Source: JABWBJ01 sp036507855 (GTDB taxonomy: Bacteria; Gemmatimonadota; Gemmatimonadetes; Gemmatimonadales; Gemmatimonadaceae). From it: a stretch of 64,000 bases of DNA. Location of the stretch: NCBI GenBank assembly GCA_036507855.1, contig DATCIJ010000041.1:74553-138552 (forward strand), in the 5' to 3' direction. The stretch's first letter is position 1. Each line of letters opens with the position of its first letter. The translations under genes were made by a program, and so were the position numbers. The notes beneath the pieces are model-generated. The model had not been told where the DNA came from and did no database searches. It was given only the letters and a program-made list of their open reading frames with translations. Positions 44,381-52,713 of this stretch are shown piece after piece.

Positions 44381-44594
44381 TGCCGCGAGGGTTCGGGAGG
44401 CCGGCCGGACCCTCCGGCGGCATCCGGGAAATCTGGGTATCGGGAGGGGTTATTTCAATCGAGCCGGTTGCCAGCGACGGACTCTGGCCGCCGTTAGGCG
44501 GCGCCGCACTGGCGCCTGTCGCTGGCCCCGCCGCGCCTTGTGTCGCGGCGTTCCAGTCGCGATCCTGAGGACATCCTGACACCGTGACGTGACA
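44381..44594. other. Divergent intergenic region between aminotransferase and sulfatase genes
   Basis: This 214-bp region should contain back-to-back promoters. I see GC-rich short inverted repeats (GCCGGCCGGACC and CCTCCGGCGGC) and an AT-richer TTATTTCAAT patch near 44450, but no convincing -35/-10 pair and no real gene. Confidence 0.4.
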
Positions 44595-46406
44595 ATGGCG
44601 CGCAGCGAACGGACCTGGGAGGAGCACACGGCGACGCAGCGCGCGGCCATTATCGGGCTCACGGGCCTCGCTACCGCGATCGCAACCGGTCTGGCGCACA
44701 CGCTCCTCGTGGACGTCACGCTGCTGGTGTCCGGACGCCCGACCTGGTTCCCCCGCGCATTCTTCTGGATGTCGCCTGTCGCTTACGGGCTGGTGTTCCT
44801 CCCGGGAGTCGTGGTCCTCGCGGGGCTGGCTGCCTTGGTACGACGCCGATGGGCCCTGCAGTTCAGCCTGGCGGCGATGGTCACAACCGGTGTCTTCGGG
44901 CTTCTCCTCCCCTACACCGAGATCAGCCGGGCGGCCGCCCTGGTGCTGGCCCTCGGGATCGGCGTACAGGCAGGCCGGATCGTGGCACGACGGGCCCATG
45001 GCCTCGCCAGGTGGTCGCGCCGTTTTGTGGTCACGTCGCTCGTGATCCTGCCGATCCTGGGCTGGGCGCAGAACCGACGCCTCCACGCGGCACCGCCGCC
45101 GTATGCCGGAGCAATGAACCCGCAGCCGCCCAACGTGCTGCTCATCATCATGGACGACGTGCGGGCGAAGAATGTGACGCTCAATGCGCCCGAAGTTCAC
45201 ACCACGCCCGGTCTGGTGCGGCGCGCGACCGAGGGCGTCGTCTTCGACCACGCCTTCTCGGCGGCTCCGTGGAGTCTGCCCTCGCACGCCTCGATGTTCA
45301 CGGGCCTGTACGCGAGGCAGCAGGACGGGGACTGGGCCAAGGCCCTGCAGGGTGACGTGCGCACGCTCGCGGAGGAACTCAGGGACCGTGGCTACGCGAC
45401 CGCCGGATTCGTCGCCAACTTGCATTACGCGGGATGGGACAGCGGACTCGCACAGGGTTTCGACCACTACGAGGACTTCCCCACGAGCTGGCTGCAGGTA
45501 CTCAGGTGTTCCTCATATACTCAGACAGCCGCGTTCACGCAGTTGCTCGATGCGCGGTCCCTGCATGACATCGTCTCGGCGCTTCTTCGTCCCAACCTGT
45601 CGATGGTCCTGCAGCACACCTACCGAGTAAAGCTTGCCGACCGCATCGGTGCGGACTTCCTACGCTGGCAATCCGGTGTTGGCGCGCGACCGTTCTTCGC
45701 GTTTCTCAACGTGATGGACGCCCACCTTCCGTACCTTGAGCCGGAACCGATCCACAGCCGATATCCCGCCGCCGACCGGGACGTACGGTCCTACGAAAGC
45801 GCAATTCAATTCATCGACGCCCAGGTCGACTCGATTCTTGTCGCACTCGAGCGACAGGGAGTGCTCGACCGGACGATTGTCGTCGTGACCTCGGACCACG
45901 GCGACCTTTTCGAAGAGCACGGGCTGGCCGGGCACAACAGCCTCTACCTCGACGTGCTCCATGTGCCGCTCGCCATCCGCTATCCGGGCGCCGTGCCCCG
46001 CGGCGTTCGGGTAGAACAACCAGTCACCTTGAGGGACCTCGCGGCCACGCTACTCGATCTTTCCGGCGGAGAGGCGGTCCTTCCCGGATCAACGCTCCGA
46101 CACGCGTGGGAGGGACGGCCGGACCTCGTGAGTCCTGTGCTCGCCGAGGTGCGCCGGCAACCGAATCCGCTGCATGACAACCCGGCCAGCCGGGGGGCCA
46201 TGCGCTCGCTGTTCGACGATTCGCTGCACTACATCATCAACGAGGGAACGGGCCGCGAGGAGCTGTACGCCTACCGGACGGACTCCCTGGAACTGAAGGA
46301 TCTCGCGCGGGGAGACAGCGCGGAAGCGCGACTGCGGCCGTGGCGAGAGCGACTCGCACGGGTCCTTCGCGAATCGGGAGCGGCGCCCGCTACGGCGCCG
46401 CCGTGA
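44595..46406 (+). CDS. Membrane-anchored sulfatase/alkaline-phosphatase superfamily protein
   Basis: The 603-residue protein has four to five N-terminal membrane helices (about residues 15-165). A sulfatase domain facing the outside follows: NVLLIIMDDVRAKN with metal-binding Asp pair, SLPSHASMFTGLYAR at the nucleophile site, and VVVTSDHGDLFEEHG. The nucleophile loop has Ser where formylglycine sulfatases have Cys/Ser-x-Pro-x-Arg and lacks the Arg, so it may be a phosphoglycerol- or phosphoethanolamine-type transferase. It reads against the surrounding sugar genes, and its end overlaps the convergent wbpB-like gene by 17 bp. ATG 44595 is preferred; GTG 44589 is also possible. Confidence 0.82.
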   Translation: MARSERTWEEHTATQRAAIIGLTGLATAIATGLAHTLLVDVTLLVSGRPTWFPRAFFWMSPVAYGLVFLPGVVVLAGLAALVRRRWALQFSLAAMVTTGVFGLLLPYTEISRAAALVLALGIGVQAGRIVARRAHGLARWSRRFVVTSLVILPILGWAQNRRLHAAPPPYAGAMNPQPPNVLLIIMDDVRAKNVTLNAPEVHTTPGLVRRATEGVVFDHAFSAAPWSLPSHASMFTGLYARQQDGDWAKALQGDVRTLAEELRDRGYATAGFVANLHYAGWDSGLAQGFDHYEDFPTSWLQVLRCSSYTQTAAFTQLLDARSLHDIVSALLRPNLSMVLQHTYRVKLADRIGADFLRWQSGVGARPFFAFLNVMDAHLPYLEPEPIHSRYPAADRDVRSYESAIQFIDAQVDSILVALERQGVLDRTIVVVTSDHGDLFEEHGLAGHNSLYLDVLHVPLAIRYPGAVPRGVRVEQPVTLRDLAATLLDLSGGEAVLPGSTLRHAWEGRPDLVSPVLAEVRRQPNPLHDNPASRGAMRSLFDDSLHYIINEGTGREELYAYRTDSLELKDLARGDSAEARLRPWRERLARVLRESGAAPATAPP

Positions 46407-47430
46407 GCGGCAGTCCGACCTCCCGGCCGGTGCGCGCGGACTCGTAGATCCCCAGGATCAGTTCGAGGGACTTCCGTCCTTCCCGACCGTCGGTCTCGGG
46501 CTGCGCCTCGCCGCGAAGGACCGCCAGCACGTTGCGATAGTACCCGGCGTGCCCGAATCCGTAGACGCTCGGCGGGTCGGTGCCCACGCTGTCGATTCGC
46601 TTGTCGTCGTCATCGTGATCGGCAAAAGACCAGTGTTCAATCCGGTTCACCGCCGTGCCGCCAATCTTGACCGTGCCCTTCTCGCCAAGGAGCGTGAATG
46701 AGCCCTCGAGGTTCTTCGGGTAGGTGAGCATCGTGACCTCGATGACCCCCAGGGCCCCTGACCGGAACTTGAGGACGGCGACCCCGGTGTCCTCACTCTC
46801 AATGCGCCGAGCCAGGGTGGCCGTCTTCGCCACCACATTCTCCACCGGCCCTGCCAGCCACTGAATCAGGTCCACGTAGTGCGAGGCCTGGTTCATGAAC
46901 GCTCCGCCGTCGAACTCCCACGTCCCTCGCCAGGGGGCCTGGTCGTAGTACTCCTGCGGACGCGTCCAGCGAACGGTCGTATTGGCGATGTACAGTCGGC
47001 CAAACCGTCCCTTGTCGAGCGCACGTTTCACCAGCTGCACCGCCGGGTTCAAGCGGTTCTGCTTCACGACAAAGAGATGAACGCCAGTCTCGTCGCACGT
47101 GTGCACGAGCTCGTCGGCCGACTTCAGCGATATGGCCATCGGTTTCTCGCAGATGACATGTCTCCCGGCGCGGGCGGCCAGGATGCCATGCTGCGGATGG
47201 AGTCCCGATGGTGTGCAGATGGCAACCGCGTCACAGGGGGCGTCGGCCAGCATCTTCGGATATGACGTGAACCACGGCACGTCATTCTGCTCTCCCGCCT
47301 CACGAGCGCGCTGCTCGACGACATCGCAGACGGCCGCGAGCTCGACGCCGTCCAGGTTCCGAATGGCGTCAAAGTGCGTCCCGCTGATGCGGCCGCAACC
47401 GATCAGGGCAACGCGAACCGGGCCACTCAT
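46390..47430 (-). CDS. Gfo/Idh/MocA-family oxidoreductase (WbpB-type)
   Basis: This 346-residue NAD(P)-dependent sugar oxidoreductase has the N-terminal VALIGCGRISGTHFDAIRNL Rossmann motif, the EKPMAISL signature (Lys of the EKP motif) and the GGAFMNQASHYVDLIQWL active-site segment. In the UDP-diacetamido-glucuronate pathway WbpB oxidises C3 of UDP-GlcNAcA. The ATG at 47430 overlaps the wbpD-like stop by 4 bp; a longer open frame upstream runs through the repeat inside wbpD and is rejected. Its 3' end overlaps the opposite-strand sulfatase by 17 bp. Confidence 0.87.
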   Translation of the reverse strand: MSGPVRVALIGCGRISGTHFDAIRNLDGVELAAVCDVVEQRAREAGEQNDVPWFTSYPKMLADAPCDAVAICTPSGLHPQHGILAARAGRHVICEKPMAISLKSADELVHTCDETGVHLFVVKQNRLNPAVQLVKRALDKGRFGRLYIANTTVRWTRPQEYYDQAPWRGTWEFDGGAFMNQASHYVDLIQWLAGPVENVVAKTATLARRIESEDTGVAVLKFRSGALGVIEVTMLTYPKNLEGSFTLLGEKGTVKIGGTAVNRIEHWSFADHDDDDKRIDSVGTDPPSVYGFGHAGYYRNVLAVLRGEAQPETDGREGRKSLELILGIYESARTGREVGLPLTAAP

Positions 47431-48035
47431 GAAGACGCTCGGCGAAGCGCGCCGCCCTCGAGCACATAGCTGGTTCCGCATGCGGGACACGCGATGGTCA
47501 CGCTCCCCTCTGAACTCTGACCTCGGACCTCCGGCCTCAGGAGTTCCCCACACTGACACGCCCAACCGGTCCGACGCGCCGGTACTCCCGTGACGACCGC
47601 GTAGTCAGGCACGTCGCGGGTCACCACCGCCCCGGCGCCAACGAATGCGTACTCCCCCAGCGTGACGCCGCAGACAATGGTCGCGTTGGCGCCGATGGAC
47701 GCGCCACGCCTGACGAGCGTGCGCCGGTATTCATCCTTCCGCGAAACATGACTGCGGGGGTTGATCACGTTGGTGAACACCATCGATGGTCCGCAGAACA
47801 CGTCGTCCTCGAGCTCCACGCCTTCGTAGATGGAGACGTTGTTCTGCACCTTCACATTGTTGCCAAGCTTCGTTCCGGGCATCACGACGACGTTCTGCCC
47901 CAGGTTGCAGCGCTCGCCGATCACCGCGCCCGGCATCACGTGGCAGAAGTGCCAGATCTTCGTGCCGTTCCCTACCTGCGCTCCGTCGTCGACGTATGCC
48001 GACTCATGAATGAACGGCGCTGGCAGCGCGCTCAC
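47427..48035 (-). CDS. Left-handed beta-helix N-acetyltransferase (WbpD-type) with in-frame repeat insertion
   Basis: This 202-residue acyltransferase has a hexapeptide-repeat beta-helix (about residues 10-150; GNGTKIWHFCHVMPGAVIGERCNLGQN and GANATIVCGVTLGEYAFVGAGAVVTRDV). It is the fold of WbpD, which acetylates the C3 amine of the diaminouronate. The C-terminus is a small zinc-ribbon-like unit (CQCG then CPACG). Between these Cys pairs, about 11 residues (RPEVRGQSSEG) are encoded by a 7-bp repeat tract. The GTG at 48035 overlaps the carB stop by 4 bp (GTGA), and the stop overlaps wbpB, so carB, wbpD and wbpB are coupled. Confidence 0.86.
   Translation of the reverse strand: MSALPAPFIHESAYVDDGAQVGNGTKIWHFCHVMPGAVIGERCNLGQNVVVMPGTKLGNNVKVQNNVSIYEGVELEDDVFCGPSMVFTNVINPRSHVSRKDEYRRTLVRRGASIGANATIVCGVTLGEYAFVGAGAVVTRDVPDYAVVTGVPARRTGWACQCGELLRPEVRGQSSEGSVTIACPACGTSYVLEGGALRRASS
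47508..47542. repeat. 7-bp repeat tract inside the wbpD reading frame
   Basis: Five heptamers, CTCTGAA, CTCTGAC, CTCGGAC, CTCCGGC and CTCAGGA, lie between the two Cys pairs of the C-terminal zinc-ribbon. Bases 47515-47531 are identical to 8667-8683. A 35-bp tract at period 7 is not a multiple of 3, so gain or loss of one unit would shift the frame. Confidence 0.85.
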
Positions 48036-51000
48036 GGCGAAGCCTCGCGGGATGCGAGGCGTGGTGGTACGCGACCGCCGGTCCGTGGATCCGGCGCGGA
48101 CGAAACATCCGCCGGCGCCGATGGCTCGGTGCCGCCACTCAGATCGCGCGCGGCCCTTCCGTCCTGGTGCCATTCCTGCAACGAGCGGACACTGGGCCGC
48201 CGCGAGCGCAACGCGAGAATAGCGTCACAGGCGGCCCGCGCCGCCGACATGGTCGTCGTGTACGAAACCCGCTGAGCGATGGCCGTGCGCCGCAGGAGGT
48301 AGTCATCGTGCTGCGCGTGCTTGCCCAGGGGCGTGTTGATCAGCAGTTGCACCTCGCCGTTCACCATCATGTCGATGCCGTTAGGCCGCCCCTCGTGCAC
48401 CTTGCGAACCGACCGCGCCGGAATGCCCCGCCCCTTGAGGTATCGTGCCGTCCCGTCCGTGGCGTACAGCGTGAATCCCATCTCGTGGAACTGCCCGACG
48501 ATCGGCATGACGTTCGGCTTGTCGCCATCGTTCACGGTGATGAAGATCGCTCCTTCCAGCGGCAACGCGTTGTCGGCGGCCTCCTGCGCCTTGGCGAAGG
48601 CCATCCCGAATGAATCCGCGATGCCCATCACCTCGCCGGTCGATCGCATTTCGGGACCGAGGATCGGGTCGAACGCACGGAATTTGGTGAAGGGAAACAC
48701 CGCTTCCTTCACGGAGAAGTAAGGCGGCACGATCTCGGACGTGAACCCGACGCCGGCCAGCGTCTCGCCGCACATCACGCGCGCCGCCAGCGACGCCAGG
48801 GGAACGCCGATCGCCTTGGAGACAAATGGGATGGTCCGGCTGGCGCGTGGATTCACTTCAAGGACGTACACGACGCCGTCCTTCACCGCGTACTGGACGT
48901 TGATCAGTCCGACGACACCGAGCGCCTTCGCCAGGGCGACGGTGTGTTGCTTCATCGTGTCGATGTGCCTCGACTCGATGCGGTACGGGGGAAGCACGCA
49001 GGCCGAATCGCCGGAATGGACCCCGGCATCCTCGATGTGCTGCATCACGCCGCCGATCACAACGCTCGTCCCGTCCGAGATCGCGTCCACGTCGGCTTCG
49101 AACGCGTCCTCGAGGAAGCGGTCGATCAGCACCGGGCGATCCTCGCTCACGCGCGCGGCCGTGTCGAAGTAGAAGCGCAGCGATGTCTCGTCGTAGACGA
49201 TCTGCATCGCGCGTCCGCCCAGGACGTACGACGGCCTGACGAGAACGGGATACCCGATCCGATCGGCGATCACGACCGCCTCGTCCACGCTCGTCGCCGT
49301 GCCGTTCTCCGGCTGCCGGATGCCGAGCTGGCGCGCGATCAGGTCGAAGCGCTTCCGGTCCTCGGCGATGTCGATGGCATCGGGCGACGTGCCGAGGATC
49401 GGCACGCCCGCGGCCTCGAGCGCCCGCGTGAGCTTGAGCGGAGTCTGGCCGCCCAGCTGCACGATGACGCCCTTCGGTTGCTCGCGATGCACGATTTCCA
49501 GCACGTCTTCGAGCGTGAGCGGCTCGAAGTACAACTTGTCCGACACATCGTAGTCCGTGGAAACCGTCTCGGGGTTCGAGTTGATCATGATGGCCTCGTA
49601 CCCCTGCTCGCGAAGGGCCATCACGGCGCGCACACAGCAGTAGTCGAACTCGACGCCCTGCCCGATCCGGTTCGGTCCGCTGCCGAGTATGATCACGCTT
49701 TCGCGACCAGTCTTCGGCACTTCGCTCTCGTCGTCGTAGCTGCTGTAGAGATACGGCGTCGAGGACGGGAACTCGCCGGCGCAGGTGTCGACGATCTTGT
49801 AGGCCGGTCGCACGCCCAGCTTCCAGCGCCTCTCGCGCGCCGCCTCCTCGGATTCCGCGCGCAAGTCGCCGAGTTGCCGGTCTGAAAAGCCCATCCGCTT
49901 CATGAACCGGACATCGGCGGCGGCCAGCGTGGTCAGCGCGGCATACTGAGCCTCGGCGTCCAGCAACTCCCGCATCTGCTGCAGGAACCACGGATCGATA
50001 TCGGTCAGCTGGTACAGCTCGTCGTTCGTCATCCCGGCAAGCATGGCGCGCTTGATCTGGAACACGCGTTCAGGCGTCGGCTGCGCCAGCGCCCCGCGCA
50101 GCGCCTCCAGCGACTCGTCAGGCAGCCGGTCATCCTGCGGACGGGCGCTGGTCGTCCAGCCGGTGCGTCCGGACTCCAGGGCGCGGAGCCCCTTCTGGAA
50201 CGCCTCCTTGAACGTCCGTCCGATCGCCATCGACTCACCCACCGACTTCATCTGCGTGGTGAGGCGCGGGCTTTCATTGATGAATTTTTCGAAGGCGAAG
50301 CGCGGGCACTTCACCACGACGTAATCGAGGACCGGTTCGAACGACGCCGGCGTCGTCTTCGTGATGTCATTGGTGATCTCATCCAGCCGGTAGCCTACGG
50401 CCAGCTTGGCGCCGATCCGCGCGATCGGGAACCCGGTGGCCTTCGACGCCAGCGCCGACGACCGCGACACGCGCGGGTTCATCTCGATCACGACCATCTC
50501 GCCCGTCCGCGGATTCGTGGCGAACTGGATGTTGCAGCCGCCGGCCTCGACGCCGATTTCCCGAATCACGCGGCAGGCCGCGTCCCGCATCTCCTGGTAT
50601 TCGCGGTCGGTGAGGGTCATCGCCGGCGCGACCGTGATGGAGTCACCGGTGTGCACGCCCATCGGGTCCAGGTTCTCGATCGAACAGACGATGACGACGT
50701 TATCAGCGAAGTCGCGCATCACCTCGAGCTCGAACTCCTTCCACCCGAGCAGCGATCGCTCGATCAGGACCTGGCTGACCGGCGACTCCGCCAGGCCACG
50801 CCTGACGATGTCCTCGTACTCTTCACGATTGTACGCGACACCGCCTCCGGCGCCTCCGAGCGTGAAAGACGGCCTGATGATCGCGGGGTAGCCGGTGAAC
50901 TCGGCGATCGCCTGCGCCTCTTCCCACGTCCTCGCGATGCGACCCTGAGGCACCTTGAGGCCGATGCGCTCCATGGCCGCCGAGAACTCCTCGCGATCTT

Positions 51001-51379
51001 CAGCCATCTTGATTGCGCGGGCCTTGGCGCCGATCAACTCGACACCGTACCTCTCGAGAACTCCGCTCTCGGAGAGCTTCATCGCAACGTTGAGTGCTGT
51101 CTGCCCACCCATGGTCGGCAGGAGCGCATCCGGCCTCTCTCGCGCGATGACCAGCTCGACGTACTCCGGCGTGACGGGCTCGAGGTACGTCTTGTCGGCG
51201 ACCTCAGGGTCCGTCATGATGGTCGCCGGATTGGAGTTCACGAGGATGACCTCGTAACCCTCCTCGCGAAGCGCCCGCGCCGCCTGAGTGCCCGAGTAGT
51301 CAAACTCCGCTGCCTGCCCGATCACGATGGGACCGGAGCCGATGAGGAGGATCCGATGAATGTCGTTACGACGAGGCAT
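48032..51379 (-). CDS. carB: Carbamoyl-phosphate synthase large subunit
   Basis: The 1115-residue enzyme makes carbamoyl phosphate for pyrimidine and arginine synthesis. Two ATP-grasp halves are clear (first GSGPIVIGQAAEFDYSGTQA, second GSGPNRIGQGVEFDYCCV), each with ENLDPMGVHTGDSI- or EDAGVHSGDSA-type active-site loops, followed by a C-terminal MGS-like allosteric domain (TLYATDGTARYL then VQLLINTPLGK). The last about 50 residues are an Arg/Pro/Ser-rich tail not typical of CarB. carA is not in the window. The stop is inside the wbpD start codon, so pyrimidine and sugar genes share one transcript. Confidence 0.97.
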   Translation of the reverse strand: MPRRNDIHRILLIGSGPIVIGQAAEFDYSGTQAARALREEGYEVILVNSNPATIMTDPEVADKTYLEPVTPEYVELVIARERPDALLPTMGGQTALNVAMKLSESGVLERYGVELIGAKARAIKMAEDREEFSAAMERIGLKVPQGRIARTWEEAQAIAEFTGYPAIIRPSFTLGGAGGGVAYNREEYEDIVRRGLAESPVSQVLIERSLLGWKEFELEVMRDFADNVVIVCSIENLDPMGVHTGDSITVAPAMTLTDREYQEMRDAACRVIREIGVEAGGCNIQFATNPRTGEMVVIEMNPRVSRSSALASKATGFPIARIGAKLAVGYRLDEITNDITKTTPASFEPVLDYVVVKCPRFAFEKFINESPRLTTQMKSVGESMAIGRTFKEAFQKGLRALESGRTGWTTSARPQDDRLPDESLEALRGALAQPTPERVFQIKRAMLAGMTNDELYQLTDIDPWFLQQMRELLDAEAQYAALTTLAAADVRFMKRMGFSDRQLGDLRAESEEAARERRWKLGVRPAYKIVDTCAGEFPSSTPYLYSSYDDESEVPKTGRESVIILGSGPNRIGQGVEFDYCCVRAVMALREQGYEAIMINSNPETVSTDYDVSDKLYFEPLTLEDVLEIVHREQPKGVIVQLGGQTPLKLTRALEAAGVPILGTSPDAIDIAEDRKRFDLIARQLGIRQPENGTATSVDEAVVIADRIGYPVLVRPSYVLGGRAMQIVYDETSLRFYFDTAARVSEDRPVLIDRFLEDAFEADVDAISDGTSVVIGGVMQHIEDAGVHSGDSACVLPPYRIESRHIDTMKQHTVALAKALGVVGLINVQYAVKDGVVYVLEVNPRASRTIPFVSKAIGVPLASLAARVMCGETLAGVGFTSEIVPPYFSVKEAVFPFTKFRAFDPILGPEMRSTGEVMGIADSFGMAFAKAQEAADNALPLEGAIFITVNDGDKPNVMPIVGQFHEMGFTLYATDGTARYLKGRGIPARSVRKVHEGRPNGIDMMVNGEVQLLINTPLGKHAQHDDYLLRRTAIAQRVSYTTTMSAARAACDAILALRSRRPSVRSLQEWHQDGRAARDLSGGTEPSAPADVSSAPDPRTGGRVPPRLASREASP

Positions 51380-51389
51380 TTATGGGCGA

Positions 51390-51431
51390 GGAAACAGGAA
51401 TCAGGAAGCAGGAATCAGGGACTCGGAGCCA
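51390..51431. repeat. 7-bp repeat tract in the gmd-carB spacer
   Basis: Six heptamers: GGAAACA, GGAATCA, GGAAGCA, GGAATCA, GGGACTC, GGAGCCA. It lies between the gmd stop and the carB start, right next to a second tract of different unit type (51434-51461). Confidence 0.85.
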
Positions 51432-51432
51432 C

Positions 51433-52395
51433 TCACTTCTCACGTCTCCCATCTCCCATCTCGTAGTCCACCATCATCGCAACCAGGCGCTCGAAATCTA
51501 CCTCGGGTGTCCAGCCGAGTCGCGTCCGCGCCCGCGTCGGATTCGCCAGTCGAAGTGGCGCGTCGCCGGCACGGAACAGCGCCGGATCCACCGTCACGTA
51601 GTCGCTCCCCTTCAGGCCCACTCGTTGGAAGGCAAGCTCGTAGAAGTCCGCGATCGAATGCGCCCGCCCTGTGCCGATCACCAGGTCCATGGGCTCCGGC
51701 TGCTGAAGCATCATCCACATCGCCCGCGCGTAGTCGCCGGCAAAACCCCAGTCGCGGCGGACGTCGACAGTGCCGAGTGTGAGCGTTCGCTCCTCACCAC
51801 GCACGATACGCGCGGCGGCGCGGGCGATCTTCCGGCTGACGAAGGTTTTGTCACGCCGTGGAGACTCGTGATTGAAGAGGATTCCGGTCACCAGATAGAG
51901 GGAGTGCTGCTCACGATACCCTCGCACGAGTGTCTCTGCTTCGAGTTTGGCGCGACCGTAGGGCGACGCGGGGATTCTCGGCGCCGACTCGTCCTGGGCG
52001 TGGTCCTCGGCGGCGAACATGTCACAGGAACCAGCGACAAAGCACTTCGCCCACGGCGTCTCGGCAAGCATGGCCTTCAGGACGAGTATCGTCGGCATCA
52101 CCACGCCCAGCAGCGTGCCCGCGGGATCCTGCCATGACGCACCAACGCGTGACGGTCCCGACAGATGATAGATCTCGTCCGGTTGGATGCGAGCCAGCAA
52201 CTCGCCAACCGATGCCCGCGAATCCAATGCGTTCTCGAGCAATTCGACCCCATCCAGCGCCGCTGCGTATGGAATGCGCCGGGCGGCCGCGCCGTCACGT
52301 GTCGTGCCGGCAACCCGGTAGCCCTTCTCGATGAGCAGTTCGGCCAGGTAGCTGCCATCCTGCCCGCTGACGCCGGTGATCAACGCGACGGGCAT
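51433..52395 (-). CDS. gmd: GDP-mannose 4,6-dehydratase-like SDR
   Basis: This 320-residue extended SDR has the Gmd-type N-terminus ALITGVSGQDGSYLAELLIEKGY, GILFNHESPRRDKTFVSRKI and LGTVDVRRDWGFAGDYARAMWMMLQ, all closely Gmd-like. It would turn GDP-mannose into GDP-4-keto-6-deoxymannose. The usual SSEMYG is replaced by SCDMFA (Glu to Asp), while the catalytic SPYGRAK is kept, so activity on exactly this substrate is not certain. Its last residues (DGRREK) are encoded inside a 7-bp repeat tract. It is the promoter-proximal gene of gmd-carB-wbpD-wbpB. Confidence 0.82.
   Translation of the reverse strand: MPVALITGVSGQDGSYLAELLIEKGYRVAGTTRDGAAARRIPYAAALDGVELLENALDSRASVGELLARIQPDEIYHLSGPSRVGASWQDPAGTLLGVVMPTILVLKAMLAETPWAKCFVAGSCDMFAAEDHAQDESAPRIPASPYGRAKLEAETLVRGYREQHSLYLVTGILFNHESPRRDKTFVSRKIARAAARIVRGEERTLTLGTVDVRRDWGFAGDYARAMWMMLQQPEPMDLVIGTGRAHSIADFYELAFQRVGLKGSDYVTVDPALFRAGDAPLRLANPTRARTRLGWTPEVDFERLVAMMVDYEMGDGRREK
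51434..51461. repeat. 7-bp repeat tract forming the gmd 3' end
   Basis: Four heptamers, CACTTCT, CACGTCT, CCCATCT and CCCATCT, encode the end of Gmd and its TGA stop. TCTCACGTCTCCCATCTC (51438-51455) is an exact copy of 34714-34731 at the secA end. Confidence 0.86.
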
Positions 52396-52435
52396 GCCGT
52401 CACCGGTTCGCCGATGGCTTCAGCAGCGCCGCGAC

Positions 52436-52466
52436 AAAAAAAGGGAGCGCCAGCGGCGCTCCCTTT
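52436..52466 (-). terminator. Intrinsic terminator of the alpha ribosomal operon
   Basis: In the minus sense, GGGAGCGCC and its complement form a 9-bp stem with a 3-nt loop, followed by seven T residues. It lies 26 bp after the rpmB stop and is the clearest intrinsic terminator in the window. Confidence 0.9.
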
Positions 52467-52491
52467 GGTATCGGATACTCTCCGCAGCCGT

Positions 52492-52710
52492 TCACGCCAC
52501 CCGTGGAGCTCGTGGCGCGCGCTGAATCTTCCCGGCACCGAGACACCGCGTACACACGCGAACCCGCGTGATCTTGCCGTCCACCAGGACCCTGGCGGTC
52601 TGGAGGTTGGGCCGCCAGGTGCGACGTGTCCGGTTGTTGGCGTGCGAGACGTTGTTGCCGTACGCGACGCCCTTTTCGCAGACGTAGCAGCGGCTTCGGT
52701 TGATAGCCAT
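52492..52710 (-). CDS. rpmB: 50S ribosomal protein L28 (zinc-binding C+ form)
   Basis: The 72-residue bL28 protein has the RSRCYVCEKG start and VRVCTRCLGAG, giving two CxxC pairs (Cys8/11 and Cys53/56) for a zinc site. HANNRTRRTWRPNLQ is the L28 core. It follows rplQ by 3 bp, an unusual partner because L28 commonly sits with L33; the operon then ends in a strong terminator. Confidence 0.96.
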   Translation of the reverse strand: MAINRSRCYVCEKGVAYGNNVSHANNRTRRTWRPNLQTARVLVDGKITRVRVCTRCLGAGKIQRAPRAPRVA

Positions 52711-52713
52711 CGG

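Noticed and set aside
44361..45467. About 368-codon minus-strand open frame opposite the sulfatase
   Set aside because: Opposes the membrane-anchored sulfatase domains; it overlaps the aminotransferase start by only about 20 bp and has no ribosome-binding site or domain.
48032..51379. carA next to carB
   Set aside because: No glutamine amidotransferase small subunit is found beside carB or elsewhere in the window.
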